Shown here: positions 1 through 5,854 of the stretch, one piece after another
Layout: the number at the start of each line of letters is the position of its first letter
Numbering within the stretch: position 1 is the first letter of the stretch
NCBI GenBank assembly: GCA_947631715.1
Contig: CANRMK010000148.1
Location: 1 to 6,294, forward strand
Origin: an uncultured Acetatifactor sp.
GTDB taxonomy: Bacteria; Bacillota; Clostridia; Lachnospirales; Lachnospiraceae
DNA: 6,294 nucleotides
Direction of reading: 5' to 3'
Made by a program: the position numbers and the translations under genes
The notes under the pieces: model-generated
What the model was told of the DNA's origin: nothing
Seen by the model: the letters and a program-made list of their open reading frames with translations, nothing else
Databases searched by the model: none

Positions 1-684
1 CTTTTCGCACTTGTACCCCTGCCCCCATACTACCTTGATATACCTGGGCTCCGCCGGATCGATCTCAAGCTTTTCCCGCAGATGCCTGATATGCACCGCC
101 ACTGTGTTCTCGCTTCCGTAGGGCGGATCGTTCCAGATCCTGCGGTAGATCTCCCTGGGAGAAAATACCTGCCCCGGATTTTCCATCAGCAGCTTCAGGA
201 TATCGTACTCAGTGGGAGTCAAGGACACCTCTTCCCCATCCGACAGCACCTTTTTCTCCTTGTCGTCCAGTTCGATCCCGCCGCACTTTAAGACGTCCCG
301 GCGAACATTTCCGGCCCCCAGCTGCAGATACCGTCTGAGCTGGGACTTCACTCTCGCGGAGACCTCCATCGGATGAAAGGGCTTCGTGATATAATCGTCC
401 GCCCCCACTGTAAGCCCCAGCACCTTATCGGAATCCTCGGATTTAGCCGTCAGCAGGATAATGGGCACATTGGTCTTTTCCCGTATTTTCACCATGGCCT
501 CCATTCCGTCCATCTCCGGCATCATAATGTCCAGCAGCACCAGGTGGATCTCATTCTTTTCGATTACCTCCAGGGCTTCCTTTCCGTTAAATGCCTCGTG
601 AAGAACGTAATTGGCATCGTTTAAGTAGATCTTCAGGGCATTTACAATATCCCTCTCATCGTCACAGAGTAATATATGATACAT
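1..684 (-). CDS. OmpR/PhoB-family DNA-binding response regulator (VanR-like), 3' end cut by the window edge
   Basis: This is a two-component response regulator: a sensor kinase phosphorylates the receiver domain and the C-terminal winged helix binds direct-repeat operators. I translated it from the minus strand; 228 codons are present and no stop is reached. The receiver (about 1-118) has the acidic pocket D8-D9, phosphoacceptor D52 in LVLLDIMMP, switch residue T79 in LLTA and K101 in TKPF. The winged helix (about 130-228) contains SLTPTEYDILKLL, the recognition-helix region NTVAVHIRHLREKL and the family-typical ending VVWGQGYK, so only a few residues should be missing. The ATG at 684 is chosen because AGGAGGT (700-694) lies 9 nt upstream; the ATG at 692 is out of frame. 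The cognate kinase is probably just left of the window. The regulon is not deducible. It is transcribed separately from the operon upstream of it, behind the 770-800 terminator. Confidence 0.95.
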   Translation of the reverse strand, partial: MYHILLCDDERDIVNALKIYLNDANYVLHEAFNGKEALEVIEKNEIHLVLLDIMMPEMDGMEAMVKIREKTNVPIILLTAKSEDSDKVLGLTVGADDYITKPFHPMEVSARVKSQLRRYLQLGAGNVRRDVLKCGGIELDDKEKKVLSDGEEVSLTPTEYDILKLLMENPGQVFSPREIYRRIWNDPPYGSENTVAVHIRHLREKLEIDPAEPRYIKVVWGQGYKCEK

Positions 685-710
685 GAAACCATGACCTCCT
701 TGCTTCTCTC

Positions 711-719
711 ATTCTAGCA
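711..719 (-). promoter_or_regulatory. Extended -10 promoter of the response regulator gene
   Basis: On the minus strand TGCTAGAAT is an extended -10 (TGn plus TAGAAT, five of six matches to TATAAT). A start near position 704 would leave a leader of about 20 nt containing the AGGAGGT site. No good -35 exists: TTTCTT at 17-bp spacing is poor and TTGTTA is only 13 bp away. An extended -10 with an activator would fit this. Inferred from sequence only. Confidence 0.55.
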
Positions 720-749
720 GAAAAAAAATTAACAAGAAACCGTGAAACC

Positions 750-768
750 CTTTAAGATTTCTTTAAGA
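750..768 (-). promoter_or_regulatory. Direct-repeat operator, probable OmpR-family binding site (autoregulation)
   Basis: The minus strand carries two perfect copies of TCTTAAAG separated by AAA, giving an 11-bp period, which is one helical turn. OmpR/PhoB-family dimers bind head-to-tail half-sites at this spacing. The pair lies at about -46 to -64 relative to the start inferred from the extended -10, a usual position for activation. The simplest reading is autoregulation by the regulator encoded just downstream, but another regulator could bind here. Confidence 0.5.
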
Positions 769-769
769 C

Positions 770-800
770 AAAAAAACCGCTGCCATCGCCGGCAACGGTT
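770..800 (-). terminator. Intrinsic terminator of the GTPase-ylmH-permease operon
   Basis: On the minus strand AACCGTTGCC pairs with GGCAGCGGTT (10 bp with one G-U) around the loop GGCGAT, followed directly by seven T residues. It begins 26 nt after the stop codon of the PF06541 gene. It separates that operon from the response regulator gene. On the plus strand no T-run follows, so it is oriented for leftward transcription. Confidence 0.9.
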
Positions 801-826
801 TCGTATCCTTTATATGCGCTTTTCAT

Positions 827-1759
827 TTATGCGTTGTCCTGGCCGCCTTTCTTTCGGCCGATCTGACGCTTCAGCTCTTCCAGCTCCTCATGATACCGCT
901 TGGAGGTCATGGAAGGGTTTCCCCTTAAAAGATCGCGCTGGAAAAAATCTTTGAAGCTGCTGAGACTGAAGCGACTCCTCATCTCCACGTTGACGGTATA
1001 CTTAGTTCTCAGCTCGGAAAGCTCCTCTTTCACGCTCTCCAGATAATCATTGGGCCTGTTGTGCGCCATATCCCTGAGCCGCTCCAGCATTCCCTCGATT
1101 CCCGTCTTTAACTCTTCCACGCTGTCCGCAAACGCATCCCGCCTGTTTTCCAGGCTCTCCCCTGCTGCGGTGATAATGGAAGCCAGACGTCCCTGGATCT
1201 GCTGCAGCTCGCCCTTGGCCTTGTCCATCTTTACCAGCAGATCCCGCAGGTCGATAGCCGCCTTAAAGGATAATGCAAAGTCAGAAGCGATCCCCACCGT
1301 CAGCACCAGAGTCACTGCGGTCAACACCTGGGCCGGTATCAGATATACCAGCTTATCCACCGGCACATGGATCACCTGTGTGAGCGCCAGCGTAAAGCCT
1401 CCCCACGCGATGGTGCTTCCAAGGCAGATCTGCCCCTGAAAATTAAAGCGGTTCTTACTGTAATCCCAGTACCGGACCTTAAAGAGAGCTTCCATAGTGA
1501 CGCCGGTCACATACTCTAACGCAGTGGCTCCCACACAGCCGGCGATATACACTAAGACCAGGTTGTGCTGAAACGGTATGGACACCACCAGCATCAGCAC
1601 GGCGCCGCTGCCGTAAAGGGGCAGAAACGGCCCACGCATAAACCCTCTGTTGGTAAGCTTGCGGCTTTTTATGGATACGTAGGCAGATTCAAAGCACCAC
1701 CCCAGAAAGCTGTAAAGATAAAAGATGAACAGCCATTGGATCATCGAATAAGAATACAT
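827..1759 (-). CDS. PF06541-type putative ABC transporter permease with coiled-coil C-terminal tail
   Basis: A 310-residue integral membrane protein. The N-terminal half has about five hydrophobic segments (roughly 6-28, 46-63, 68-88, 111-131 and 137-165). Between them lie motifs I associate with the PF06541 (ABC_trans_CmpB, 'putative ABC-transporter type IV') family: NRGFMRGPFLPLYGSGA, ALEYVTG, and RYWDYS followed by FNFQGQICL. From about 170 onward the protein is hydrophilic, rich in Leu, Glu, Lys and Arg and likely coiled coil (about 170-255 and 288-303), presumably cytoplasmic. The transported substrate is unknown and no ATPase gene is in the window, so the transporter label rests on family naming only. 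The ATG at 1759 has GGGGG 7 nt upstream; M6 is a possible alternative start. It follows ylmH by 13 nt and is the last gene before the 770-800 terminator. Confidence 0.85.
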   Translation of the reverse strand: MYSYSMIQWLFIFYLYSFLGWCFESAYVSIKSRKLTNRGFMRGPFLPLYGSGAVLMLVVSIPFQHNLVLVYIAGCVGATALEYVTGVTMEALFKVRYWDYSKNRFNFQGQICLGSTIAWGGFTLALTQVIHVPVDKLVYLIPAQVLTAVTLVLTVGIASDFALSFKAAIDLRDLLVKMDKAKGELQQIQGRLASIITAAGESLENRRDAFADSVEELKTGIEGMLERLRDMAHNRPNDYLESVKEELSELRTKYTVNVEMRSRFSLSSFKDFFQRDLLRGNPSMTSKRYHEELEELKRQIGRKKGGQDNA

Positions 1760-1772
1760 AAAACATCCCCCA

Positions 1773-2543
1773 TCATCTGTATACAGCGGCCTCTATGGCC
1801 AGCCGTCCTTTCTTTGTCTCCCGCGCTTCCCCTTTCAGGGTAAATTTGCCGAATCCCCTGGCATTCACAGTCTCTCCGGCTTTCAGCAGGCGGGAATTGT
1901 TCCCGCAGAGCCTTCCGTTCACATAGACCTTTCCCGTGCGGAACAGCTCCAGACTTTTTTCTCTGGATATATTATAAACCCTGGCAAGCACCGCGTCAAC
2001 ACGCAGAGACTGCACCTGGATCCCGATCACCTCCGGCTCCTCCTGGAGAAAATCCCCATAGTCTTCCGTCACCTGGCACTTCACATGAGTATGCCGGATC
2101 TGATCCAGATTTCCACAGATATGATCCGCCACGGAATCCAGACAGAACAGATACGCCTCCTTTGGCCCCACCCGGATATCTCCCAGAGTGCTCCGCTCCA
2201 CGCCCAGATTCATCAGCGCTCCCAAAAAATCCCGGTGGGACAGCTCTTCCGCAAACTTCTGCTGCAGCGGGCAGATATGCACGCACACAATAGGGAAAGG
2301 GACTTCGTACCCAAGCTCTTCCGGGCTGCCGAATCTCACCATCACTCTGTCCGCTCCCGGATATCCTCCCTCCAGAGCATATCCGGCATATCTGAGCTCT
2401 CTCTCCTGCTGCCGGAAGATGTCCTGCCCGCTCAGCCCCAGAAAGCCGGTAAAGGTATAGATTCCCTGGGCATACGATCTCTCCGCCAGATCCCGGAACC
2501 GGTTCTTCAGTTGTTGGATCTCTCTCTCGTTTTCCTGTGCCAT
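1773..2543 (-). CDS. ylmH: YlmH-family S4-domain RNA-binding protein
   Basis: A 256-residue protein matching the YlmH family in length and layout. An N-terminal helical part begins with QLKNRFRDLAERSYAQGIYTFTGFL. A central domain carries the characteristic SHRDFLGALMNLGVERSTLGDI (102-123). A C-terminal S4 RNA-binding domain (about 180-238) contains VDAVLARVYNISREKSLELF and GKVYVNGR. In Bacillus subtilis YlmH is related to RqcP and associates with stalled 50S-peptidyl-tRNA complexes, acting in ribosome-associated quality control; its gene often lies near the division cluster, which is not seen here. The ATG at 2543 starts 9 nt after the preceding GTPase gene, and its GAGGG sits unusually close (about 3 nt), so translational coupling is likely. 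The stop is 13 nt before the permease gene. The cysteines C88, C91, C134, C143 and C156 are noted but do not form an obvious metal motif. Confidence 0.92.
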   Translation of the reverse strand: MAQENEREIQQLKNRFRDLAERSYAQGIYTFTGFLGLSGQDIFRQQERELRYAGYALEGGYPGADRVMVRFGSPEELGYEVPFPIVCVHICPLQQKFAEELSHRDFLGALMNLGVERSTLGDIRVGPKEAYLFCLDSVADHICGNLDQIRHTHVKCQVTEDYGDFLQEEPEVIGIQVQSLRVDAVLARVYNISREKSLELFRTGKVYVNGRLCGNNSRLLKAGETVNARGFGKFTLKGEARETKKGRLAIEAAVYR

Positions 2544-2552
2544 AGCCCTCGT

Positions 2553-3485
2553 TTATGTGAAGCTGATCACTTCCTCCCTGGGCGCTTTCGTCTTCTCCAC
2601 GCTGACCGCATGCAGCATGGGGCCCTCTCCCTTATAGTCCTCCCAGTATTCCTTTGCCACGGTAGCGGTGACCTTTACCCACTCTTTCTGCTTCAGGGCT
2701 CCTGCCCCGGGAAACTCGCAGGCATATCCCAGAAAAGCCATATCCTCCGCGCAGCAGGTCATTGCCATACGCCCCGGCACAAAGTACCCCTCCGGGAAAT
2801 TTTCCGGCTTCAGGACCATCGCCACAAACTGCAGCTTCTTTCCAATATACCGCTCCAGGTGGTCCATGGCGTCCAGATACCAGATCCCGTATCCCTGATT
2901 GTCCAGGGCAATGACCTCCTGATTCAAATCGTACGGCAGATCCTCCTCAAAAATCTCGTCGATCTCACCGTTCGCATCCTCAAAGATCACATCTGCGGAC
3001 GGATTCACCGCCTTGATATTGCGCTTGTAATTGTTCAACTCCTCACGCACATTGTCACAGCGGTTAAAGATGATCATTTCCGACTTGCGGATCATCTCTG
3101 CCAAGAGGGAGCGCATATTGGTATAATACATGGGAAATGTGGAACCGTCTATGGTCGTGATCTGCTGCTCGATCTTCCAATACCAGGGCAGTTTTGCATT
3201 TTTATAATTCCACATTCCGTTGAACTCTATGATGATGCGCTCCGGCTTGTGCTTTTTTTCCAGCTCCGTCAGGTGCGTGGGATTAAAGTCCGCCTCATTC
3301 TCCACCAGTTCGACTACCGTGCGGCTCTGCCGAAGCAGCTCCGGATCATATTCGTTCTCCCCCTCTTCGCACAGGATCAGAAGCGTGGTCCCTCTGATCC
3401 GAAAGTACGGCTGCCCCAGCGTAAAGCTGATAAATTCCGTCTTGCCGCTCTCCAAAAAGCCGTTGATCACATATACAGGCTTCAT
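2553..3485 (-). CDS. Divergent COG0523/CobW-like GTPase fused to a DUF1980/TIGR03943-like C-terminal domain
   Basis: A 310-residue P-loop GTPase of the G3E (CobW/HypB/UreG) group. Visible motifs are the Walker A GFLESGKT (9-16), a strand ending in ExxG (IIIEFNG, 84-90) in place of the usual EPSG or ETTG, and NRCD (141-144) as guanine-specificity motif. The CxCC metal motif of canonical COG0523 proteins is absent; CEEGENEYD (39-47) occupies the region of the usual NEFGE. Instead of a CobW_C domain, residues about 217-302 contain FVAMV, GYFVPGRMAMTCCAEDMA with the C244-C245 pair, then WVKVTATV and LHAVSVEKTKAP. That pattern resembles the C-terminal domain of YcgQ-like (DUF1980/TIGR03943) permease partners. 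The ATG at 3485 has GGAG 6-9 nt upstream. It follows the His-rich GTPase by 135 nt and precedes ylmH by 9 nt. A metal-related role is inferred; domain identity is by eye. Confidence 0.85.
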   Translation of the reverse strand: MKPVYVINGFLESGKTEFISFTLGQPYFRIRGTTLLILCEEGENEYDPELLRQSRTVVELVENEADFNPTHLTELEKKHKPERIIIEFNGMWNYKNAKLPWYWKIEQQITTIDGSTFPMYYTNMRSLLAEMIRKSEMIIFNRCDNVREELNNYKRNIKAVNPSADVIFEDANGEIDEIFEEDLPYDLNQEVIALDNQGYGIWYLDAMDHLERYIGKKLQFVAMVLKPENFPEGYFVPGRMAMTCCAEDMAFLGYACEFPGAGALKQKEWVKVTATVAKEYWEDYKGEGPMLHAVSVEKTKAPREEVISFT

Positions 3486-3510
3486 ATCTCACTCCATTCT
3501 GAAGCGTTCT

Positions 3511-3565
3511 GCCGCCGAAGAACCGGACGGCTCTTCTTTCCGTCTGCGACGCCTCCGCACAGACG
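3511..3565 (-). other. Two hairpins in the 135-nt gap between the GTPase genes
   Basis: The gap 3486-3620 holds no supportable gene or promoter. Two inverted repeats are visible: 3541-3565 (CGTCTG pairing with CAGACG plus an inner CG pair past a two-base bulge) and 3511-3531 (GCCG and CCG pairing with CGG and CGGC around a one-base bulge). Neither is followed by a T-run, so they are unlikely to be terminators. They could stabilise the upstream mRNA segment or set differential expression of the two GTPases. Confidence 0.4.
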
Positions 3566-3620
3566 ATCACACCAATCAGACCCACACGCCAGACTGCTGC
3601 GGCTCCCGAACTCCCCGAGG

Positions 3621-4784
3621 TCATGCCCGGAACAGTTCCTCCAGCTTCTCCTCCTTAAGCTCGGCCCCGATCACACAGAATTTCCCTGTAACCTCCGGTC
3701 TTCCTGTTCTGATATCATGCTCCTGGGGCACATAGTCAAAATAGATCCAGGTCCCGTCAGCCGCAGGCACCATTCCCTTTGCGCGCAGGATCGATCCGTA
3801 CTCACCGCCGTCCAGCGCCGTCAGGATACTTTCGATCTTCTCCTTAGAGTAAACGGTAGGCGTCTCCCTGCCCCAGCTCGTGAACACATCATCCGCATGG
3901 TGATGTCCGTGATGGTCGTGATCATGGTGGCAGCCGCAGCCGTCATGGTCATGATGATGGTGTTCATGCTCTTCATCCTCGTCCTCATGGTGGTGATGAT
4001 GGTGGTGCTCCTGCTCTTCATCCTCGTCCTCATGATGGTGATGATGGTGCTCCTGCTCTTCATCCTCGTCCTCATGGTGGTGATGATGCTCGTGTTCATG
4101 CTCCTCATCCTCGTCCTCATGATGGTGATGGTGTTCATGCTCCTCATGAACCTTCTCGAGCATTTCACGCATCATATCATCCAGGGTATCCGCACCCTCT
4201 ATCGTCTCCAGGACATCCCTGCCGTCCAGCTGATCCAAAGGTGTTGTGATGATTGTCGCCTTGGGATTGTACTCCCGGAGCATCTGTACGCACTCCTCCA
4301 ACTTTGCTCCCGTGACCTTATCCGTTCTGCTTAAAATAATAGTGCCCGCAAACTGCACCTGGTTGATAAAGAACTCTCCGAAATTCCTGATGTACATCTT
4401 GGCCTTGGAGGCGTCCACCACTGCCACAGCGCTGTTGACCTGGACGTCCAACTCTGCAGCCACATTCTCCACCGCCTTCAGCACATCGGACAGCTTGCCC
4501 ACGCCCGAGGGCTCGATGAGAATGCGCTCCGGCGCGTATGTGGTGATCACTTCTTTCAGAGAGGTCCCAAAATCTCCCACCAGGGAACAGCAGATACAGC
4601 CCGAATTCATCTCCTTGATCTCAATGCCGGACTCCTTTAAGAAACCGCCGTCAATGCCGATCTCTCCGAACTCGTTCTCTATGAGCACCGTCCTGCTTCC
4701 GTCCAGCGCCTCTTTTAAAAGCTTCTTTATGAGAGTCGTCTTGCCCGCTCCCAAAAATCCCGAGAACACATCTATTTTTGTCAT
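3621..4784 (-). CDS. COG0523 metallochaperone-type GTPase with very large His/Asp/Glu-rich metal-binding insert
   Basis: A 387-residue G3E-family GTPase. COG0523 proteins use GTP hydrolysis to deliver or insert transition metals (zinc, cobalt and others) into client proteins in the cytoplasm. Motifs: Walker A GFLGAGKTT (9-17), IENEFGEIGID (35-45), the canonical metal site GCICC (62-66), ILIEPSG (88-94) as the Walker B/switch II region, and SRTD (152-155) at the guanine-specificity position. Residues 213-296 are a low-complexity insert with 41 histidines, four EDEDEE blocks and a GCGC segment, placed before the CobW_C domain (about 300-386, with TWIYFDYVPQ). The ATG at 4784 has AAAGGA at 4798-4793. 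It is the first gene of the operon, behind the 4907-4935 promoter and a structured leader. Metal specificity cannot be read from sequence; zinc is the default guess, nickel or cobalt are possible given the histidines. Confidence 0.93.
   Translation of the reverse strand: MTKIDVFSGFLGAGKTTLIKKLLKEALDGSRTVLIENEFGEIGIDGGFLKESGIEIKEMNSGCICCSLVGDFGTSLKEVITTYAPERILIEPSGVGKLSDVLKAVENVAAELDVQVNSAVAVVDASKAKMYIRNFGEFFINQVQFAGTIILSRTDKVTGAKLEECVQMLREYNPKATIITTPLDQLDGRDVLETIEGADTLDDMMREMLEKVHEEHEHHHHHEDEDEEHEHEHHHHHEDEDEEQEHHHHHHEDEDEEQEHHHHHHHEDEDEEHEHHHHDHDGCGCHHDHDHHGHHHADDVFTSWGRETPTVYSKEKIESILTALDGGEYGSILRAKGMVPAADGTWIYFDYVPQEHDIRTGRPEVTGKFCVIGAELKEEKLEELFRA
3969..4145 (-). repeat. Coding tandem repeat, four units of 42-45 bp (His-run plus EDEDEE)
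   Basis: Within the His-rich GTPase, residues 214-272 form four tandem units of 15, 15, 14 and 15 residues, each a run of His (with some Glu or Gln) ending in EDEDEE (223-228, 238-243, 252-257, 267-272). Three of the four EDEDEE blocks share the same codons and the fourth differs by one synonymous base, indicating recent duplication. Units differ in the number of His codons, so slippage or recombination probably changes length between strains. All units keep the reading frame. Confidence 0.95.
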
Positions 4785-4820
4785 TTTGCCTGTCCTTTCC
4801 GCTCTTTTGAGCCATAAAAG

Positions 4821-4892
4821 CAGACCGGCCGCATACGGCGGCGCAGTCTGTGATGAAAAACACTCTGTTCAGGGCAGACTCAAGATCCGCCC
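4821..4892 (-). promoter_or_regulatory. Structured 5' leader of the GTPase operon with mutually exclusive hairpins
   Basis: The leader between the inferred start (about 4900) and the ATG at 4784 contains hairpin A (4872-4892; GGGCGGA with TCTGCCC, loop TCTTGAG) and hairpin B (4821-4850; CAGAC with GTCTG outside, GCCGC with GCGGC inside, loop CGTAT). Hairpin B is followed by CTTTTAT, a weak T-run. AGTCTG in the 3' part of A (4880-4875) is exactly complementary to CAGACT in the 5' arm of B (4850-4845), so an alternative pairing could prevent both. This resembles an attenuator but matches no riboswitch class I know. Confidence 0.4.
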
Positions 4893-4906
4893 ATGCCTCT
4901 CACACT

Positions 4907-4935
4907 ATAATCTACCATATTTTCACCCTTGTCAA
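4907..4935 (-). promoter_or_regulatory. Sigma-A-type promoter of the GTPase operon
   Basis: On the minus strand a perfect -35 TTGACA (4935-4930) is separated by 17 bp from GATTAT (4912-4907, four of six matches). An AT-rich palindrome (ATAAAA and TTTTAT arms, 4946-4958) just upstream could act as an UP element or protein site. I searched by eye for a Zur/Fur-like inverted repeat over the promoter and saw none convincing. The predicted start near 4900 gives a leader of about 115 nt. Confidence 0.7.
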
Positions 4936-4960
4936 GAAAACCCGGATAAAATTTTTATAA

Positions 4961-4977
4961 CCTGCCGATGGTGCAGG
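4961..4977 (-). terminator. Weak possible terminator after the serine protease gene
   Basis: CCTGC pairs with GCAGG around a 7-base loop 3 nt after the protease stop, followed on the minus strand by TTATAAAAATTTTAT. The stem is short (5 bp) and the T-run interrupted, so termination may be partial and some rnpB/protease transcription could enter the GTPase operon. Confidence 0.35.
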
Positions 4978-4980
4978 GCG

Positions 4981-5781
4981 TCAGGAATACTCTGTCAGAA
5001 TAAAGTTCAACGGTACCACCGCCCACTCTTCCTCGTCGTTTCTGCCGGAAAGGATCCCCAGAAAACGGCCGCGTCTGTCAAAGAGGCCGCCCCCCGACAT
5101 TCCCGGCTTTCCTGCGGCGCTGACCCACATCATATACTGCCCGTAATCCTCCATATAGATCCAGGGCTCCAGCAGGATTCCCTCGTAAGCGTCTTCCGCC
5201 ACGCCAGTCCTGCAGCCCATGGCAATACAGCCGTCCTCCGCCTGCATTCCGTCATAGATCTGTTTGTCCACATTGACAAGGCAGTACGTTTCCGCCCGGT
5301 CTGCGGGAATCTCGCTCAAGGGCACTCTCACGGCCGCCAGATCCGCCGCATCGGCCACCTGATAATCTCCGGTCTCGACTTCCCATCCGTCCGCAAAAGT
5401 CACCCTCACCCCGTCTTTTGCATCGGAGAGCACATGGCCCGCCGTCAGAATGAGAAGACTGTCCTCCTCCTGCCGGTAGAGGACGCCGCTGCCAAGGTAT
5501 TTCCCGGCCTGGAGCTGCACCATCATGCCGCCGTTCTGCCTCTGGAGCATTCCCGCCAGATTCTCTGTCTCCGGATCCTCGTAGGTCAGGAGTGGAGCTG
5601 TTTTGATCTCCGGGGCATTCTCCCGGTCAGAGAGCTCCCCGGCGCTCGCAGGCTGTTCCTCCCCAAAAGACGACGGCTGGGGCTGTTGCATCTCCCCCTG
5701 TCCGCAGCCCCAGAGCAGAAAGAGAGCGGCAGCCGCGAGAAACACCGCTTCTTTCCCGATCTTTGTTTTTCTACTGCTCAA
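4981..5781 (-). CDS. Trypsin-like serine protease, predicted lipoprotein, TTG start
   Basis: A 266-residue secreted, membrane-anchored protease with a chymotrypsin/trypsin-like fold. From the chosen start, residues 2-12 (SSRKTKIGKEA) are a basic n-region, 13-24 a hydrophobic core (VFLAAAALFLLW), and GC at 25-26 gives a lipobox LLWGC with lipidated C26; Trp at -2 is unusual. A Gln/Pro/Glu-rich linker follows. The catalytic triad is readable: H116 in LTAGHV, D147 in AADLAAVRV and S229 in GKPGMSGGGLFD. No PDZ domain is present, unlike HtrA. The open frame extends upstream to a TTG at 5862 inside rnpB, but the TTG at 5781 is preferred because GGGAGG (5794-5789) lies 7 nt upstream and the signal peptide then begins correctly. 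No promoter of its own is clear; rnpB read-through may express it. The substrate is unknown. Confidence 0.85.
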   Translation of the reverse strand: MSSRKTKIGKEAVFLAAAALFLLWGCGQGEMQQPQPSSFGEEQPASAGELSDRENAPEIKTAPLLTYEDPETENLAGMLQRQNGGMMVQLQAGKYLGSGVLYRQEEDSLLILTAGHVLSDAKDGVRVTFADGWEVETGDYQVADAADLAAVRVPLSEIPADRAETYCLVNVDKQIYDGMQAEDGCIAMGCRTGVAEDAYEGILLEPWIYMEDYGQYMMWVSAAGKPGMSGGGLFDRRGRFLGILSGRNDEEEWAVVPLNFILTEYS

Positions 5782-5788
5782 ATATCCG

Positions 5789-5808
5789 CCTCCCGGACTC
5801 TTAAGTCC
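5789..5808 (-). promoter_or_regulatory. Ribosome binding site of the protease gene abutting a small hairpin
   Basis: GGGAGG (5794-5789) lies 7 nt before the TTG at 5781 and decides that start. Directly upstream, GGACT and AGTCC (5808-5795) form a perfect 5-bp stem with loop TAAG, ending exactly where the Shine-Dalgarno begins. The hairpin may keep the site open or affect translation; this is inference. Confidence 0.6.
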
Positions 5809-5819
5809 CTTATATACGT

Positions 5820-5849
5820 CAAACGCCCGCAGCAGGCCGCGGGCATTTG
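5820..5849 (-). terminator. Hairpin at the 3' side of rnpB, probable terminator or processing site
   Basis: On the minus strand CAAATGCCCGC pairs with GCGGGCGTTTG (11 bp with one wobble) around an 8-base loop, starting 6 nt after the P1 helix of RNase P RNA. There is no long T-run, only GTTTGACGTATAT, so termination may be incomplete and allow expression of the protease gene. Confidence 0.6.
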
Positions 5850-5854
5850 GCTGT

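Noticed and set aside
3346..3624. Minus-strand open frame of 92 codons whose ATG overlaps the stop of the His-rich GTPase (ATGA)
   Set aside because: The overlap looks like translational coupling, but the frame runs about 140 nt into the second GTPase in another frame, has no family resemblance and no good binding site of its own.
3897..4148. Tandem repeats considered as a CRISPR array or minisatellite
   Set aside because: Units are contiguous without unique spacers, keep the reading frame and encode the His-rich insert of a GTPase, so they are coding repeats.
2085..4334. Plus-strand open frame of 749 codons
   Set aside because: It lies antisense to the two GTPase genes and ylmH, which have clear family motifs. 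The frame stays open because of base composition, and its Met/Val/Leu-rich stretch is the complement of the His/Glu/Asp repeats. No family resemblance was recognised.
4651..4863. Possible leader peptide beginning with GTG at 4863
   Set aside because: There is no convincing Shine-Dalgarno; it runs on into the GTPase gene out of frame and has no run of regulatory codons.
4901..4960. Zur or Fur box over the GTPase operon promoter
   Set aside because: The only clear palindrome is ATAAAA/TTTTAT (4946-4958), which does not match the Zur or Fur consensus, so no regulator is assigned.
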